Source of the DNA: Rhizobium terrae
GTDB lineage: Bacteria; Pseudomonadota; Alphaproteobacteria; Rhizobiales; Rhizobiaceae
Length of the DNA stretch: 64,000 nucleotides
NCBI RefSeq assembly: GCF_003425685.1
Contig: NZ_QJKM01000003.1
Span: forward strand, 124,001-188,000
Direction: 5' to 3'
Shown here piece after piece: positions 26,713 to 36,600 of the stretch. The notes beneath the pieces are model-generated. The model worked only from the letters and a program-made list of their open reading frames with translations, made no database searches and was not told the origin of the DNA. The position numbers were made by a program, and so were the translations under genes. The first letter of the stretch is position 1. Each line of letters begins with the position of its first letter.

Positions 26713-28181
26713 CAGCCGACACTCCCCTCCAGCGAAATGCCGATCAGCTTCTGCGCCTCAACGGCAAATTCCATCGGCAGTTCCTGGATGACGTCCTTGA
26801 CGAAGCCATTGACGATCAGCGCGATGGCTTCCTCTTCCGGAATGCCGCGCTGCATCACGTAGAACTTCTGGTCCTCGGAAATCTTCGATGTCGTCGCTTC
26901 GTGTTCGACCTGCGCGGAGGCGTTCTTCACGTCGATATAAGGCACGGTATGTGCGCCGCATTTGTCGCCGATCAGCAGCGAGTCGCAATTGGTGAAATTG
27001 CGCGCGTTCTCCGCCCGGCGATGCACCGAGACCTGACCCCGATAGGTGTTGTTCGACTTACCGGCGGAAATGCCCTTGGAGATGATGCGGCTCGACGTGT
27101 TCTTGCCGAGATGGATCATCTTGGTGCCCGAATCGATCTGCTGATGGCCGTTGGAAACGGCGATCGAATAGAATTCGCCGCGGCTCTCGTCGCCGCGCAG
27201 GATGCAGCTCGGGTATTTCCAGGTGATCGCCGAACCGGTCTCCACCTGTGTCCAGGAGATCTTCGAACGGGCGCCGCGGCAATCGCCACGCTTGGTGACG
27301 AAGTTGTAGATGCCGCCCTTACCTTCCTTGTCGCCCGGAAACCAGTTCTGGACGGTCGAATACTTGATCTCGGCGTCGTCCAGCGCAACGAGCTCGACGA
27401 CCGCCGCATGCAGCTGGTTCTCGTCCCGTTGCGGCGCGGTGCAGCCTTCGAGGTAGGAGACATAGGCACCCTCCTCGGCGATGATCAGCGTGCGCTCGAA
27501 CTGGCCGGTATTCTTCTCGTTGATGCGGAAATAGGTGGAAAGTTCCATCGGGCACCGCACGCCCTTGGGCACGAAGACGAAGGAGCCGTCGGTGAAGACC
27601 GCCGAATTCAGCGTCGCATAGAAATTGTCGGACTGCGGAACGACGGAGCCCAGGTATTTCTGCACCAGTTCCGGGTATTCGCGGATGGCCTCCGAGATCG
27701 ACATGAAGATCACGCCAGCCTTCTGCAATTCCTTCTTGAACGTGGTCACGACCGAGACGGAATCGAATACCGCATCGACGGCCACTTTCGAGGTCTTCAC
27801 TCCGGCGAGGATTTCCTGTTCCTTCAGCGGGATGCCGAGCTTCTCATAGGTCCTGAGAAGCTCCGGATCGACCTCGTCCAGCGATTTCGGACCGGTGACG
27901 TTCTTCGGCGCGGCATAATAATAGAGGTCGTTGAAGTCGATCTTCGGATAATCGACGCGCGCCCAGGTCGGCTCTTCCATGGTGAGCCAGCGCCTATAGG
28001 CTTCCAGCCGCCATTCCAGCATCCATTCCGGCTCCTGTTTCTTGGCCGAAATGAAGCGAATGATCTCTTCCGAAAGCCCCTTGGGCGCCTTGTCCACTTC
28101 GATGACGGTCTCGAAACCGTATTTGTACTGATCGATATCGATCCCTCGGACCTGATCGATCGTTTCCTGGACAGCAGGCAT
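26712..28181 (-). CDS. sufB: SufB: Fe-S cluster scaffold subunit
   Basis: A 489-residue core scaffold on which the cluster is built with sulfur from SufS. The ATG giving [11 protein letters not shown] has TTGGAG before it; nine further upstream residues are open but not typical. Family landmarks include [20 protein letters not shown] near residue 225, the Cys-bearing [18 protein letters not shown], and the C-terminal [18 protein letters not shown] with the proposed cluster-ligand Cys. Its stop is coupled to the small coiled-coil gene. Confidence 0.97.
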   Translation of the reverse strand: MPAVQETIDQVRGIDIDQYKYGFETVIEVDKAPKGLSEEIIRFISAKKQEPEWMLEWRLEAYRRWLTMEEPTWARVDYPKIDFNDLYYYAAPKNVTGPKSLDEVDPELLRTYEKLGIPLKEQEILAGVKTSKVAVDAVFDSVSVVTTFKKELQKAGVIFMSISEAIREYPELVQKYLGSVVPQSDNFYATLNSAVFTDGSFVFVPKGVRCPMELSTYFRINEKNTGQFERTLIIAEEGAYVSYLEGCTAPQRDENQLHAAVVELVALDDAEIKYSTVQNWFPGDKEGKGGIYNFVTKRGDCRGARSKISWTQVETGSAITWKYPSCILRGDESRGEFYSIAVSNGHQQIDSGTKMIHLGKNTSSRIISKGISAGKSNNTYRGQVSVHRRAENARNFTNCDSLLIGDKCGAHTVPYIDVKNASAQVEHEATTSKISEDQKFYVMQRGIPEEEAIALIVNGFVKDVIQELPMEFAVEAQKLIGISLEGSVG

Positions 28182-28213
28182 GTCATTCTCCAAATCTTGC
28201 CGGTTCAAATTCC

Positions 28214-28225
28214 GACAATTCTGTC
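28214..28225. promoter_or_regulatory. Small palindrome upstream of sufB
   Basis: GACA-ATTC-TGTC, about 35 bases before the sufB start, in a 145-base gap inside the operon. It could mark an internal promoter or regulator site for sufB; no regulator can be assigned from the sequence. Confidence 0.3.
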
Positions 28226-28327
28226 ATCTTGTCAGGGGGACATCAGCCACCCCTATGTAGGCGCCAGAAGGATGTTTTCACACCGTTTGGCAAGCGGAAA
28301 TTTGTGTTTCCGCAATTTAAGCGCAGG

Positions 28328-29494
28328 TCACGCCGCCGCTCCTGCCGGCTTTCTTCGGCCGGCGATCTTGGCGAAGGCCGCGATCGCCTGTTCGATATCC
28401 GTTTCCGTCGTTTCGGGACCGAGCGAAATCCTGAGGGCGCCGAGCTTCGGATCGTGGCCCATGGCGGTCAGCACATGGCTTTCGCCGACCTTTCCCGACG
28501 AGCAGGCCGAGCCCGCCGAAATCGCCACCCCTTCGAGATCGAAGGCGATCTGCCCGGTCTCCGACCTCAGGCCCGACAAAGTGAAGAAGCAGGTATTCGC
28601 CACGCGCAAGGCATACTCGCCATGGATGATCACATCGGGCGCCGCCTGGCGCATGCCTCGCTCCAGACGCTCGCGCAGCAAGCCGATCGCAACATTGCGC
28701 TCGTCGAGGTTTTCGCGGGCAGCCTCCGCCGCCGCGCCAAACCCCGCGATCGCGTGGAAATTCTCCGTGCCGGAACGATGACCCTTTTCCTGGCCGCCGC
28801 CGCGAATGAGCGGTTTCGGCATCAGCACCTCACCGCGTGAAACCAGAGCACCAACGCCTTTCGGGCCGCCGATCTTGTGGGAAGACAGGATCAGGAAATC
28901 CGCATCCAGGCCATTGATATCCACCGGAATGCGACCGACCGCCTGCACCGCGTCGACCACCATCAGCCCGCCATGGGCATGGGCAAGCCCCGCCGCTTCC
29001 GCCACCGGCTGGACGATCCCGGTCTCGTTGTTGACCAGCATGACGGCGACCATCGGCATGCCGGTGCCGCGATCGTGCTCCGCGAGCAGGATTTCGAGCC
29101 CCTTGAGATCGAGGATTCCATCACGCGTGACCGGAACTTCCGCAACGTCGGAGGGATCGAAACGCCCCCCTTCGCGGATCGCCGGATGTTCGATCGCCGA
29201 AACGTAAAGCCGACCGACGGTCAAGGGCGCCCGGCCCATCCTGAACTCCGGCGTCAGAACGTGATTGGCCGCTTCCGTCGCTCCGCTGACAAAAGTGACA
29301 TGCGCAGCCTCGGCGCCAACCAGCGACGCGACCTGCCGGCGGGCCCTGTCGATGGCGGACCGCGCCGCCCTGCCCTCGCCGTGGACGGAGGAGGCATTGC
29401 CCGGCAATTGCAGCGCATCGAGCATGGCGGCGCGGGCCGGCGCGCTCAAGGGCGCCGTCGCGTTCCAGTCCAGATATATGCGTTCACGCGCCAT
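28328..29494 (-). CDS. sufS2: Cysteine desulfurase, IscS/NifS-like (first gene of the suf operon)
   Basis: A 388-residue PLP enzyme of the group I (IscS/NifS) kind. It starts RIYLDWNATAPLSAPAR, has the PLP lysine in LILSSHKIGGPKGVGALV, and carries its catalytic cysteine in the longer loop SAGSACSSGKVGESHVLTAMG. The order S2-B-C-D-S-T-A agrees with what I recall of the Agrobacterium suf operon, where this gene is called sufS2. Division of labour with sufS is not shown by the sequence. It starts the operon; the upstream divergent region carries an ICE-like palindrome cluster. Confidence 0.92.
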   Translation of the reverse strand: MARERIYLDWNATAPLSAPARAAMLDALQLPGNASSVHGEGRAARSAIDRARRQVASLVGAEAAHVTFVSGATEAANHVLTPEFRMGRAPLTVGRLYVSAIEHPAIREGGRFDPSDVAEVPVTRDGILDLKGLEILLAEHDRGTGMPMVAVMLVNNETGIVQPVAEAAGLAHAHGGLMVVDAVQAVGRIPVDINGLDADFLILSSHKIGGPKGVGALVSRGEVLMPKPLIRGGGQEKGHRSGTENFHAIAGFGAAAEAARENLDERNVAIGLLRERLERGMRQAAPDVIIHGEYALRVANTCFFTLSGLRSETGQIAFDLEGVAISAGSACSSGKVGESHVLTAMGHDPKLGALRISLGPETTETDIEQAIAAFAKIAGRRKPAGAAA

Positions 29495-29629
29495 TGCCTT
29501 TTGAAGTTCCGTTCCCAGATAGCAGTTGCGTTTGCAGATAGCAGGCCAGAGCCCCGCATTTTCCTTGAAATTTCCTTGAGCCTTGCCTTATGAGACATGG
29601 CACCGGGCGCTGATCGAGATGCGCCCAAA

Positions 29630-29660
29630 GTTTCGAATGGTTCTAAACTGTGTTTTAGAA
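29630..29660. promoter_or_regulatory. ICE-like (Irr box) palindrome cluster upstream of the suf operon
   Basis: GTTTCGAA-TGG-TTCTAAAC is a near-perfect palindrome (one mismatch) matching the iron control element bound by Irr in rhizobia (TTTAGAA-N3-TTCTAAA). A further half-site TTTTAGAA follows four bases later, so three half-sites are stacked. It lies about 140 bases before the desulfurase start and about 90 bases before the divergent hydrolase ATG, so either or both promoters could be controlled by iron/haem status. Confidence 0.6.
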
Positions 29661-29734
29661 AAGCTGAGCCGCTTCGTCAAGTCAAACTCGACGTGATGAC
29701 CGGTTTGGAACCTGACACGTTGACCGGAGTACCA

Positions 29735-30412
29735 ATGCCCGAAGTCATTTTCAACGGCCCCGCCGGCCGCCTGGAGGGACGTTACCAGCCTTCCAAGGAA
29801 AAGAGCGCCCCGATCGCCATCATCCTGCATCCGCATCCGCAGTTCGGCGGCACGATGAACAACCAGATCGTCTACCAGCTGTTCTACATGTTCCAGAAGC
29901 GCGGATTTACCACGCTCCGGTTCAATTTCCGCGGCATCGGGCGCAGCCAGGGCGAGTTCGACCACGGCGCCGGCGAGCTTTCGGATGCGGCTTCCGCCCT
30001 CGACTGGGTGCAGAGCCTGCATCCCGATTCGAAGAGCTGCTGGGTGGCGGGTTATTCCTTCGGCGCCTGGATCGGCATGCAGCTTCTGATGCGTCGTCCG
30101 GAAATCGAGGGTTTCATGTCGATCGCACCGCAGCCGAACATCTACGACTTCTCCTTCCTTGCCCCCTGTCCGTCATCCGGTCTGATCATCAACGGCGACA
30201 GCGACAAAGTGGCGCCGGAGAAGGATGTCAACGGGCTGGTCGAAAAGCTGAAGACCCAGAAAGGCATCCTCATCACCCACCGCACGGTCGACGGCGCCAA
30301 CCATTTCTTCAATGGGCAGGTGGAAACGCTGATGGCCGAATGCGAGGACTATCTCGACCGCCGGCTGAACGGCGAACTGGTGCCGGAGCCGGCCGCCAAA
30401 CGCATCCGCTGA
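29735..30412 (+). CDS. Alpha/beta hydrolase
   Basis: A 225-residue serine hydrolase of unknown substrate. The nucleophile elbow GYSFGAW (Ser about 105), an acid in INGDSDKVAPEKD and the catalytic His in VDGANHFFNG form a complete triad; PHPQFGGTMNNQIVYQL gives the oxyanion-hole region and GIGRSQGEFDHG the next strand. The ATG of MPEVIFNGPAG, preceded by GGAG, is chosen; 46 upstream residues in frame overlap the ICE-like site and are not coding. It is divergent from the suf operon. Confidence 0.9.
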   Translation: MPEVIFNGPAGRLEGRYQPSKEKSAPIAIILHPHPQFGGTMNNQIVYQLFYMFQKRGFTTLRFNFRGIGRSQGEFDHGAGELSDAASALDWVQSLHPDSKSCWVAGYSFGAWIGMQLLMRRPEIEGFMSIAPQPNIYDFSFLAPCPSSGLIINGDSDKVAPEKDVNGLVEKLKTQKGILITHRTVDGANHFFNGQVETLMAECEDYLDRRLNGELVPEPAAKRIR

Positions 30413-30433
30413 AGCGGATTTCCGAGAATACAG

Positions 30434-30460
30434 ACGGCCGCAGAAGCGGCCGTTTTCATT
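30434..30460 (+). terminator. Rho-independent terminator after the alpha/beta hydrolase
   Basis: ACGGCCGC-AGAA-GCGGCCGT followed by TTTTCATTT: an eight-pair stem 21 bases after the hydrolase stop. It overlaps the last codons of the convergent diguanylate cyclase gene. Confidence 0.85.
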
Positions 30461-31643
30461 TCACGGATCTGATTGCCGTCACACCTGCGAAGCCCGGCGG
30501 TCGAGCCTGCTTTACCCGGTTGCGCCCCGAACGCTTGGCCTCGTAGAGCGCCATATCCGCATCACGCATGGCGTCCGCGAAGTTTCCATCGCTTCCGAGT
30601 TCCGCCACGCCGAAGCTCGCGGTGATTGCAAAGGAATCGGGTAATGCGCCGATGGCGATCCTCATCGTCCCGCCCCGGAGAGCCTGGGCGAACAGCACGG
30701 CCATGTCGATCGTCGTGTTTGGCAGGAAGATTACGAATTCCTCGCCGCCCACCCGGCCGACGACCGCATTCTTCGGAGCACTCGCCTGCAGCAGTTCCCC
30801 GAAGGCCCGGATCACCAGGTCGCCGCCATGATGGCCGTAAGTGTCGTTGACGTTCTTGAAATGGTCGAGATCGCAGATCACGACCGCATGCGCGGTCTTC
30901 GGCGCCAGCGCCAGCGCCGTCTTCACGCCATTTTCGAAGCCCCGGCGATTGGCGAGGCCCGAGAGCGCGTCCTTTTCTGAATTGCTGCGTTCGTCGGCCA
31001 TGATTTCCAGGACCAGAACCGACAGAAGCGTCAGACCGACGGCGACGATGAGCACCGCCGTCGAGCTTTGCGAGATCAGCGCGTAGTTCGTGTGTATGTA
31101 GTCCTTGGCAGTCGTCCCGGCGCCGGCCAGAACCGCAAATCCGGCCTTGACGAAAAAATGCAGCCCCGTCACGGCGAGCAGACCGCCGAGAGCCCGATCG
31201 ATCGGCAGGCGGCGGCCGGAGGAAAAAACGGCTGCCGCGCTCGTCAAGACCACCAATGCGAACGGCGTCTGGTAAGAAAAGGAATGCATGAGGGTGCCGC
31301 GCGGCAGATCGTATATCAATATGTCGAGTAAAGTCGCGGCCACGAGGAAACTGCCGGCCCAGGGAAGATTGGCCTTCACGCCATACAGGTCCCCAATGCC
31401 GACCCGCAGCAGGATCAAGCCGCCGAGGACGGAGGCGAAGGCGCCGATCGCCCAGAATTTCGCGAAGTCCGTGTAGGCGACCAGAAGCTCGCAGATTGCC
31501 GAGAGCGACGCTACGGCAAATCCTGCAGCAAACCAGAGGGCTGCGGTTCGGGAGCGGCTGCGGGTCGAAACTACGGCAAACATCGCCGCGAATGACGCGG
31601 CGATGACGAAATTCACCGCCAGGAAAAAAGCTGCCCCGTTCAT
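30456..31643 (-). CDS. Membrane-bound diguanylate cyclase (GGDEF)
   Basis: A 395-residue protein. The N-terminal half (about 1-220) has six or seven membrane helices forming an unassigned sensor; the C-terminal GGDEF domain makes cyclic di-GMP. The active-site loop is RVGGEEFVIF (GGEEF form, active in known enzymes), preceded by DLDHFKNVNDTYGHHGGD. The sequence RDADMALYEAKRSGRNRV near the end is typical. No RxxD inhibitory site is obvious five residues before the GGEEF. The start is the ATG; a TTG one codon earlier is not needed. Confidence 0.92.
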   Translation of the reverse strand: MNGAAFFLAVNFVIAASFAAMFAVVSTRSRSRTAALWFAAGFAVASLSAICELLVAYTDFAKFWAIGAFASVLGGLILLRVGIGDLYGVKANLPWAGSFLVAATLLDILIYDLPRGTLMHSFSYQTPFALVVLTSAAAVFSSGRRLPIDRALGGLLAVTGLHFFVKAGFAVLAGAGTTAKDYIHTNYALISQSSTAVLIVAVGLTLLSVLVLEIMADERSNSEKDALSGLANRRGFENGVKTALALAPKTAHAVVICDLDHFKNVNDTYGHHGGDLVIRAFGELLQASAPKNAVVGRVGGEEFVIFLPNTTIDMAVLFAQALRGGTMRIAIGALPDSFAITASFGVAELGSDGNFADAMRDADMALYEAKRSGRNRVKQARPPGFAGVTAIRSVK

Positions 31644-31804
31644 CAACCCATCAACGCAGGCGGCCTGTACGCCACCCTTTTAGCGTGTCCCGGCCGGATG
31701 TTAGGGGTACATGAAACAAGAAAACGTTAATGCCTGGGATATTGGTCCACAATTGATGCAGAAGATCCCGGCAGGAGGCATTCGCGGCGCTGATCCAACC
31801 GAGC

Positions 31805-31821
31805 ATCACTTTTGAAGTGAT
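31805..31821. promoter_or_regulatory. Perfect palindrome upstream of tyrS
   Basis: ATCACTT-TTG-AAGTGAT has two perfect seven-base arms, 65-80 bases before the tyrS ATG, in the divergent gap with the diguanylate cyclase gene. The size and symmetry fit a dimeric repressor or activator site; no T-run follows, so it is not a terminator. Confidence 0.45.
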
Positions 31822-31885
31822 TACCGTCCAAAACAGTGGTAGACGCGCGGCATTACAGCAAAACACATCCTGCCAGAGATAGGTC

Positions 31886-33136
31886 ATGTCCAGGTTCAAG
31901 TCCGATTTCCTCCGCATCCTCGACGAACGCGGCTTCATTCACCAGATCTCCGATCCGGAGGGTCTGGACAAGCTCGCCGCCACGAGCCGCATCAGCGGAT
32001 ATGTCGGTTACGATGCGACGGCGACCTCGATCCATATCGGCAATCTCATCACCGTCACGATGCTCTACTGGCTGCAGGAGACCGGCCACCAGGCGATCAG
32101 TCTGATGGGCGGCGGCACGTCGATGGTCGGCGATCCGTCCTTCCGCGACGACCAGCGCCAGCTTCTGACGCCTGAGAAGATCGCCACCAATATCGAGAGC
32201 ATCAAGAAGGTCTACTCGAACATCCTTCGCTACGACGGATCCAATCCGGCCATCATGGTCAACAATGCCGACTGGCTGCTGGAGCTGAAGTATGTGGAAT
32301 TCCTGCGCGACGTCGGCCGCCATTTCTCGGTCAACCGCATGCTCTCCTTCGACAGCGTCAAGCTGAGGCTCGACCGCGAGCAGTCGCTGTCCTTCCTCGA
32401 ATTCAACTACATGATCATGCAGGGTTACGATTTCACCGAGCTCAACCGGCGCTACGGTACCGTGCTGCAGATGGGAGGGTCGGACCAGTGGGGTAATATC
32501 ATCAACGGCGTCGACCTGTCGCACCGCATGGGCGGCCCGCAGCTCTACGCCGTCACGACCCCGCTCCTGACGAAATCCTCGGGCGAGAAGATGGGCAAGT
32601 CGGCGTCGGGCGCCGTGTGGCTCAACGGCGATCTCTTCAGCCCCTACGATTTCTGGCAATATTGGCGCAACACGGAGGATGACGACGTCACCCGGTTCCT
32701 GAAGATCTTCACGCGCCTGCCGCTCGACGAGATCGCCAGGCTCGGCGCGCTCGGCGGTTCGGAAATCAACGAGGCGAAGAAGGTTCTCGCCACCGAAACG
32801 ACGGCGATCGTCCATGGCCGGGCAGCTGCGGAAGCAGCCGCCGCGACGGCCCGGACCACCTTCGAGGAAGGCAGGGTTGCCGAGAACCTTCCGTCGATCG
32901 ATGTGCCCTCCGCCGAACTCGAATCCGGCCTCGGCCTGCTGTCGCTGATCGTGCGCGCCGGCCTTGCGGCTTCGAACGGCGAAGCACGCCGCCATGTGCA
33001 GGGCGGTGCGGTGCGCATCAACGACGAGGCGGTCAGCGACGAGCGCAAGATGGTCGGCAGCGGCGAGATCACCGGCGACGGCGTCATCAAGCTGTCGCTC
33101 GGCAAGAAGAAACACATCCTGGTGCGTCCGGCTTGA
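31886..33136 (+). CDS. tyrS: Tyrosyl-tRNA synthetase
   Basis: A 416-residue class I synthetase that charges tRNA-Tyr. The HIGH motif is in ATSIHIGNL near residue 53, the tyrosine/ATP site includes GYDATATS and [11 protein letters not shown], and the KMSKS motif is present as EKMGKSASG near residue 240. A C-terminal S4 RNA-binding domain ([19 protein letters not shown]) ends the protein. It is monocistronic between a palindrome-containing leader and a good terminator. Confidence 0.97.
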   Translation: MSRFKSDFLRILDERGFIHQISDPEGLDKLAATSRISGYVGYDATATSIHIGNLITVTMLYWLQETGHQAISLMGGGTSMVGDPSFRDDQRQLLTPEKIATNIESIKKVYSNILRYDGSNPAIMVNNADWLLELKYVEFLRDVGRHFSVNRMLSFDSVKLRLDREQSLSFLEFNYMIMQGYDFTELNRRYGTVLQMGGSDQWGNIINGVDLSHRMGGPQLYAVTTPLLTKSSGEKMGKSASGAVWLNGDLFSPYDFWQYWRNTEDDDVTRFLKIFTRLPLDEIARLGALGGSEINEAKKVLATETTAIVHGRAAAEAAAATARTTFEEGRVAENLPSIDVPSAELESGLGLLSLIVRAGLAASNGEARRHVQGGAVRINDEAVSDERKMVGSGEITGDGVIKLSLGKKKHILVRPA

Positions 33137-33161
33137 CGGATATCGGCACTTGACGGCAGGA

Positions 33162-33182
33162 GGGCCGCGTTGCGGCCCTTTT
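33162..33182 (+). terminator. Rho-independent terminator of tyrS
   Basis: GGGCCGC-GTT-GCGGCCC followed by TTTT, 25 bases after the tyrS stop; seven GC-rich pairs. Confidence 0.88.
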
Positions 33183-33200
33183 GCATTCCACAGTCATGGA

Positions 33201-33566
33201 TCAACCGCCTGGCGGCATCATCACGGTAACACCGATGGAGCCGGCTTTTCCGATATCCGACGCGAGGCGTTCGGCCAGATCTTTGTTCATGTTGGAAAGA
33301 AGGAAGTATCGATTGGTAATCGGTGCCGTGATCACCGGCAACCAGACCGCCTTGCCGTTGAGTTCGATCGACATATTGCGGCCGACATTTCCGGTTGTCA
33401 GACGCTCGATGATCTCGCCTGAAGGTGCGGACAGGTAGATCATTACGCCATAGGAGCCGTTGTCCGGGTCGTTTTTGACTTTGGCATCAAGAACATCAAG
33501 GGTCTCAGCTCCGGCTAGGCCGGCCGATGCAATGAACAATGCCAATGCAAAAGGTACTCTCTTCAT
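33201..33566 (-). CDS. Exported hypothetical protein
   Basis: A 121-residue protein with a Sec signal peptide (MKRVPFALALFIASAGLAGAE, cleavage after AGA). The mature part is about 100 residues without a family I recognise: VKNDPDNGSYGVMIYLSAPS, a NMSIELNGKAVWLPV strand region and a Pro-Gly-Gly end. The ATG is chosen because it creates the signal peptide and has GGAG eight bases upstream; the longer frame starts in basic, non-typical sequence. It is probably periplasmic. It lies convergent with tyrS and 108 bases downstream of the AsmA-like gene start-to-stop direction, so it could be co-transcribed with it. Confidence 0.75.
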   Translation of the reverse strand: MKRVPFALALFIASAGLAGAETLDVLDAKVKNDPDNGSYGVMIYLSAPSGEIIERLTTGNVGRNMSIELNGKAVWLPVITAPITNRYFLLSNMNKDLAERLASDIGKAGSIGVTVMMPPGG

Positions 33567-33674
33567 CACCCGTTCTCCGCTACGACCTCGGCAAGATAGC
33601 GCGCCGCCGATGATTGGCAACGAACGAGATTTTACCCTCCGGTTTCGCAAACCGGCGGGTTCGGCGGGCCACGG

Positions 33675-36600
33675 TTACTGGAACTCGAAAATCTGCCGGA
33701 AGATGCCTGGAGCGATCAGGGACAGGGGATTGACGGTCAGTTTCGGCTTGTCGAACTGCCCCTCGAGCTTGAACGTGATGCCGACGAGGCCGCGGTCACG
33801 GCCGTTGCCGAGGATCTCGCCGATCAGCGGCAGTTCGCCGAACAGGCGGTTCAGCCCATAGGCCGGCATGAACGTTCCCGTCATGTCCATGTTGCCCTTC
33901 GCATCGCGCACCAGGCCCTGGAACGTCGCGCCGATCTGTTCGCCGCGAACGACGCCGTTTTCGATCGCGAGCGCCCCGTTGCGGTAGAGAAGGCTTGCAA
34001 ATCCGCGCTGGAATTTTGCGGAAGTCACGTCGATGTTGCGCCTGGTGGCGGTGTTCAGGCTGCGTCCTTCCTGATCGGCGGTGGAAACCAGCGATTCGAG
34101 CTTCTGTTCGTTGACGAGGGAGAAGCTGCGCAGATCGACTGAACCGGCCCAGGCGTCGCCCTGTTCCTTCAGGCGCAGGTTCAGGAGACCGCCGCGCATG
34201 TTACCGTAGAGGTTCATGAAGCGGATGAACGCGCCGGCATCGCCGCTGGTGATCGAAATCGTGTCGCCGCCTGTCATCTGACTGACAACCGCCTGCCCAC
34301 TCTCCGTCACCCCGGAAAAATCAGCCGTCGCGATATCGCCTCCGCGGCTCGAAAAGAGCAAGGACACGTTGGAGAGCGCCTGATCGTTGAAGCCTATCAT
34401 GCGGTCGATCCTGGCGCGCACCGTCGCGTTGCCGTTGTCGTCGCCGCCGGGTTTGCCGCCGCCTTTTCCACCCGCGCGAAGCTTGGTGATCACCGGGCGA
34501 AGGTCTACGACGGAACCGGTTATCGACACGTCGAAGTTTCCCTTGGCGCGCTTGACCGAAACCGCATAATTGTCGGAAGGCGAAAGCTGCATATGCGAGA
34601 AATCCGCCGAATTCAGCGAACCTCCGTTGAGCGCCAGGGCGCCCTTGGCCCCGAAACCGTCGCCGGAAAGTTCGAAATTGCGGATCTCGGTATGCTCCCC
34701 CTCCCCGGAAAGTTCGAACTGCGCCTTGGCGGGAATGCCGCCGCCCTTGGTCCAGCCGACCCACGGCACGGAAAGCGTCGCGCGGCCGAGATCCAGGGAG
34801 ACGGCCTGGCGGGTCTCGTCGATCCGCGTCAGCTGCGCGGTTACCGTGCCGTCGATCATGTCGGAAAGGCCAGGCGCCAGCTTCTCCCGCTGGTCGTTGT
34901 TGAGCACGGTCCTAATGATCCGTTCCCGCTTCACGGGAGACGCGTTATCGACCGGTTCGACGACCATGAGATCGGCCGGCACGTCGTCGATCGTACCCTT
35001 GGCGACAAGACGCGCGGCCTTCGTGTCGATGTCGAGCGTCCCGTCCAAGGCCCCGATCCTGTGGCCGGAGAACTGCGGTGCGAGGTTTACCTTGTCGAGA
35101 TCGATATGGGCGTTCCAGGTGGGCTTCGGCGGATTGTGCGCGTTGATGAGGCCCATGCGCGCCTTGAGATCGATGCGAGCATGTCCGGAAAAATCCTCGG
35201 GCTTGAAACCGGTCCCCTTGAGTGCGTTGATGGGGCGGAAATTCGACAGTTCCGTCACCGCATCGGCGGGGCCGGCCAGATTCAGCGCCAGGTCGGCCAT
35301 CAGCGGCTTGGCGTAGGTCGAAGGGATGGAGAAGCGGCCTCCCTCCACGGCGACGAAACGGCCCGAAGGGAAAAAAGACGCGGCGCGCGCGACATCGACC
35401 TGCATTGCCTCGCCCTTCAGATCGAACCGGCCGTCGATATCGCGCAGCGGCGGAACGTCGCCGGGCAGATTGATGCGCACGTCCGCCATATCGAAGCTGA
35501 TCTGCAGCTCGTTGCGGTTAAGCTCCATCGGAATGCCAGGCCCCTTCATCCGGCCGGCCGGAATGAAGACGGCAATCGAACCGTTGGTTACGGTGCCGCC
35601 GAACATGTTGTCCATGACCCATTCGCGCGGCTTGCGCGCCATCCAGAAGGGCCAGAGCTGCTTGACGCCCGTCACCTGCATGTGCGGCAGCTGCGCGCCG
35701 AAACTGATCTCCGGCGACTGGTCGCCGAAACGGACCTTCAGCGCACCCGCCATCCGGCCAAGCGGGCTCGAAACGCCCATTTCGTCGAACTGCAGCTCCC
35801 GGTCGGCGGCAAGGTAACGGCCGTTTGCCTTCAGATCGAAGCGGGCCGGTTGCTCGCTTGCCGTGGCTCCCACCGCGGTGCCGCCGCTGATCAGGAGATC
35901 GAGGCCGAAGCCGATCCGCTTGTCATCGGGATTGAGCCGGTTCAGGTCGATCACCGCACCGGTAAACGGAAGGATGGTCGGCCCGAAACGGGCTTCGGAT
36001 TTCAGCAGCTCGACCGAGTTCTTGGCGAAATCATACGCGATGTTGATATCGGCGCCGGTGAAAGTCTGCTCGAGCCCGTCGAAATAGAAGCGACCGGGAG
36101 ATTGACGCAGTTTGGCGGTGATGGAGGGCTTGGTCGTCTCGCGGGAGCGCACCGCCGCCAATTCCAGGTCGAGCGTACCCTCGATGCCCTCGCGAGGCTG
36201 GCCGCCATCTGTCCGCTGCAGCAGGAACGGCGTCATTTCAAGCCCCGTCAACGTCGCGGAGAGAGATGTGGTAACCCCGTCCACGGCCTTGGAGGCCACC
36301 ACCAACGTGGCTTTGCGGTCGTTGAGGCGGATCTCGCCGTTGATCTCGACCTCCCCCTCGGCGCTGCGGGCGAGTTCCAGATCATCGACGACAAGGCTGA
36401 TGGGTTTGCGGCCCGGCGCCGCCGGCAGCAGGACCTCGATGCCGGAAATGCTGACAGAACCGGTGCCAGTCCGTTCGATCAGGCCTTTCGCCTCATCGAG
36501 ACGCTGGAAGGCTTGTTCCAGAACGGCCGGCATGGCATCGACGCGCACTTCCGAGAGCGGCATCGGATCGCCGGAGGGCAGTTGCGCGGTGTAGAGGCGG

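Noticed and set aside
31644-31885. A T-box leader for tyrS
   Set aside because: T-boxes are not expected in alphaproteobacteria and no AGGGTGG-like T-box sequence or specifier stem was found; the palindrome is too short.
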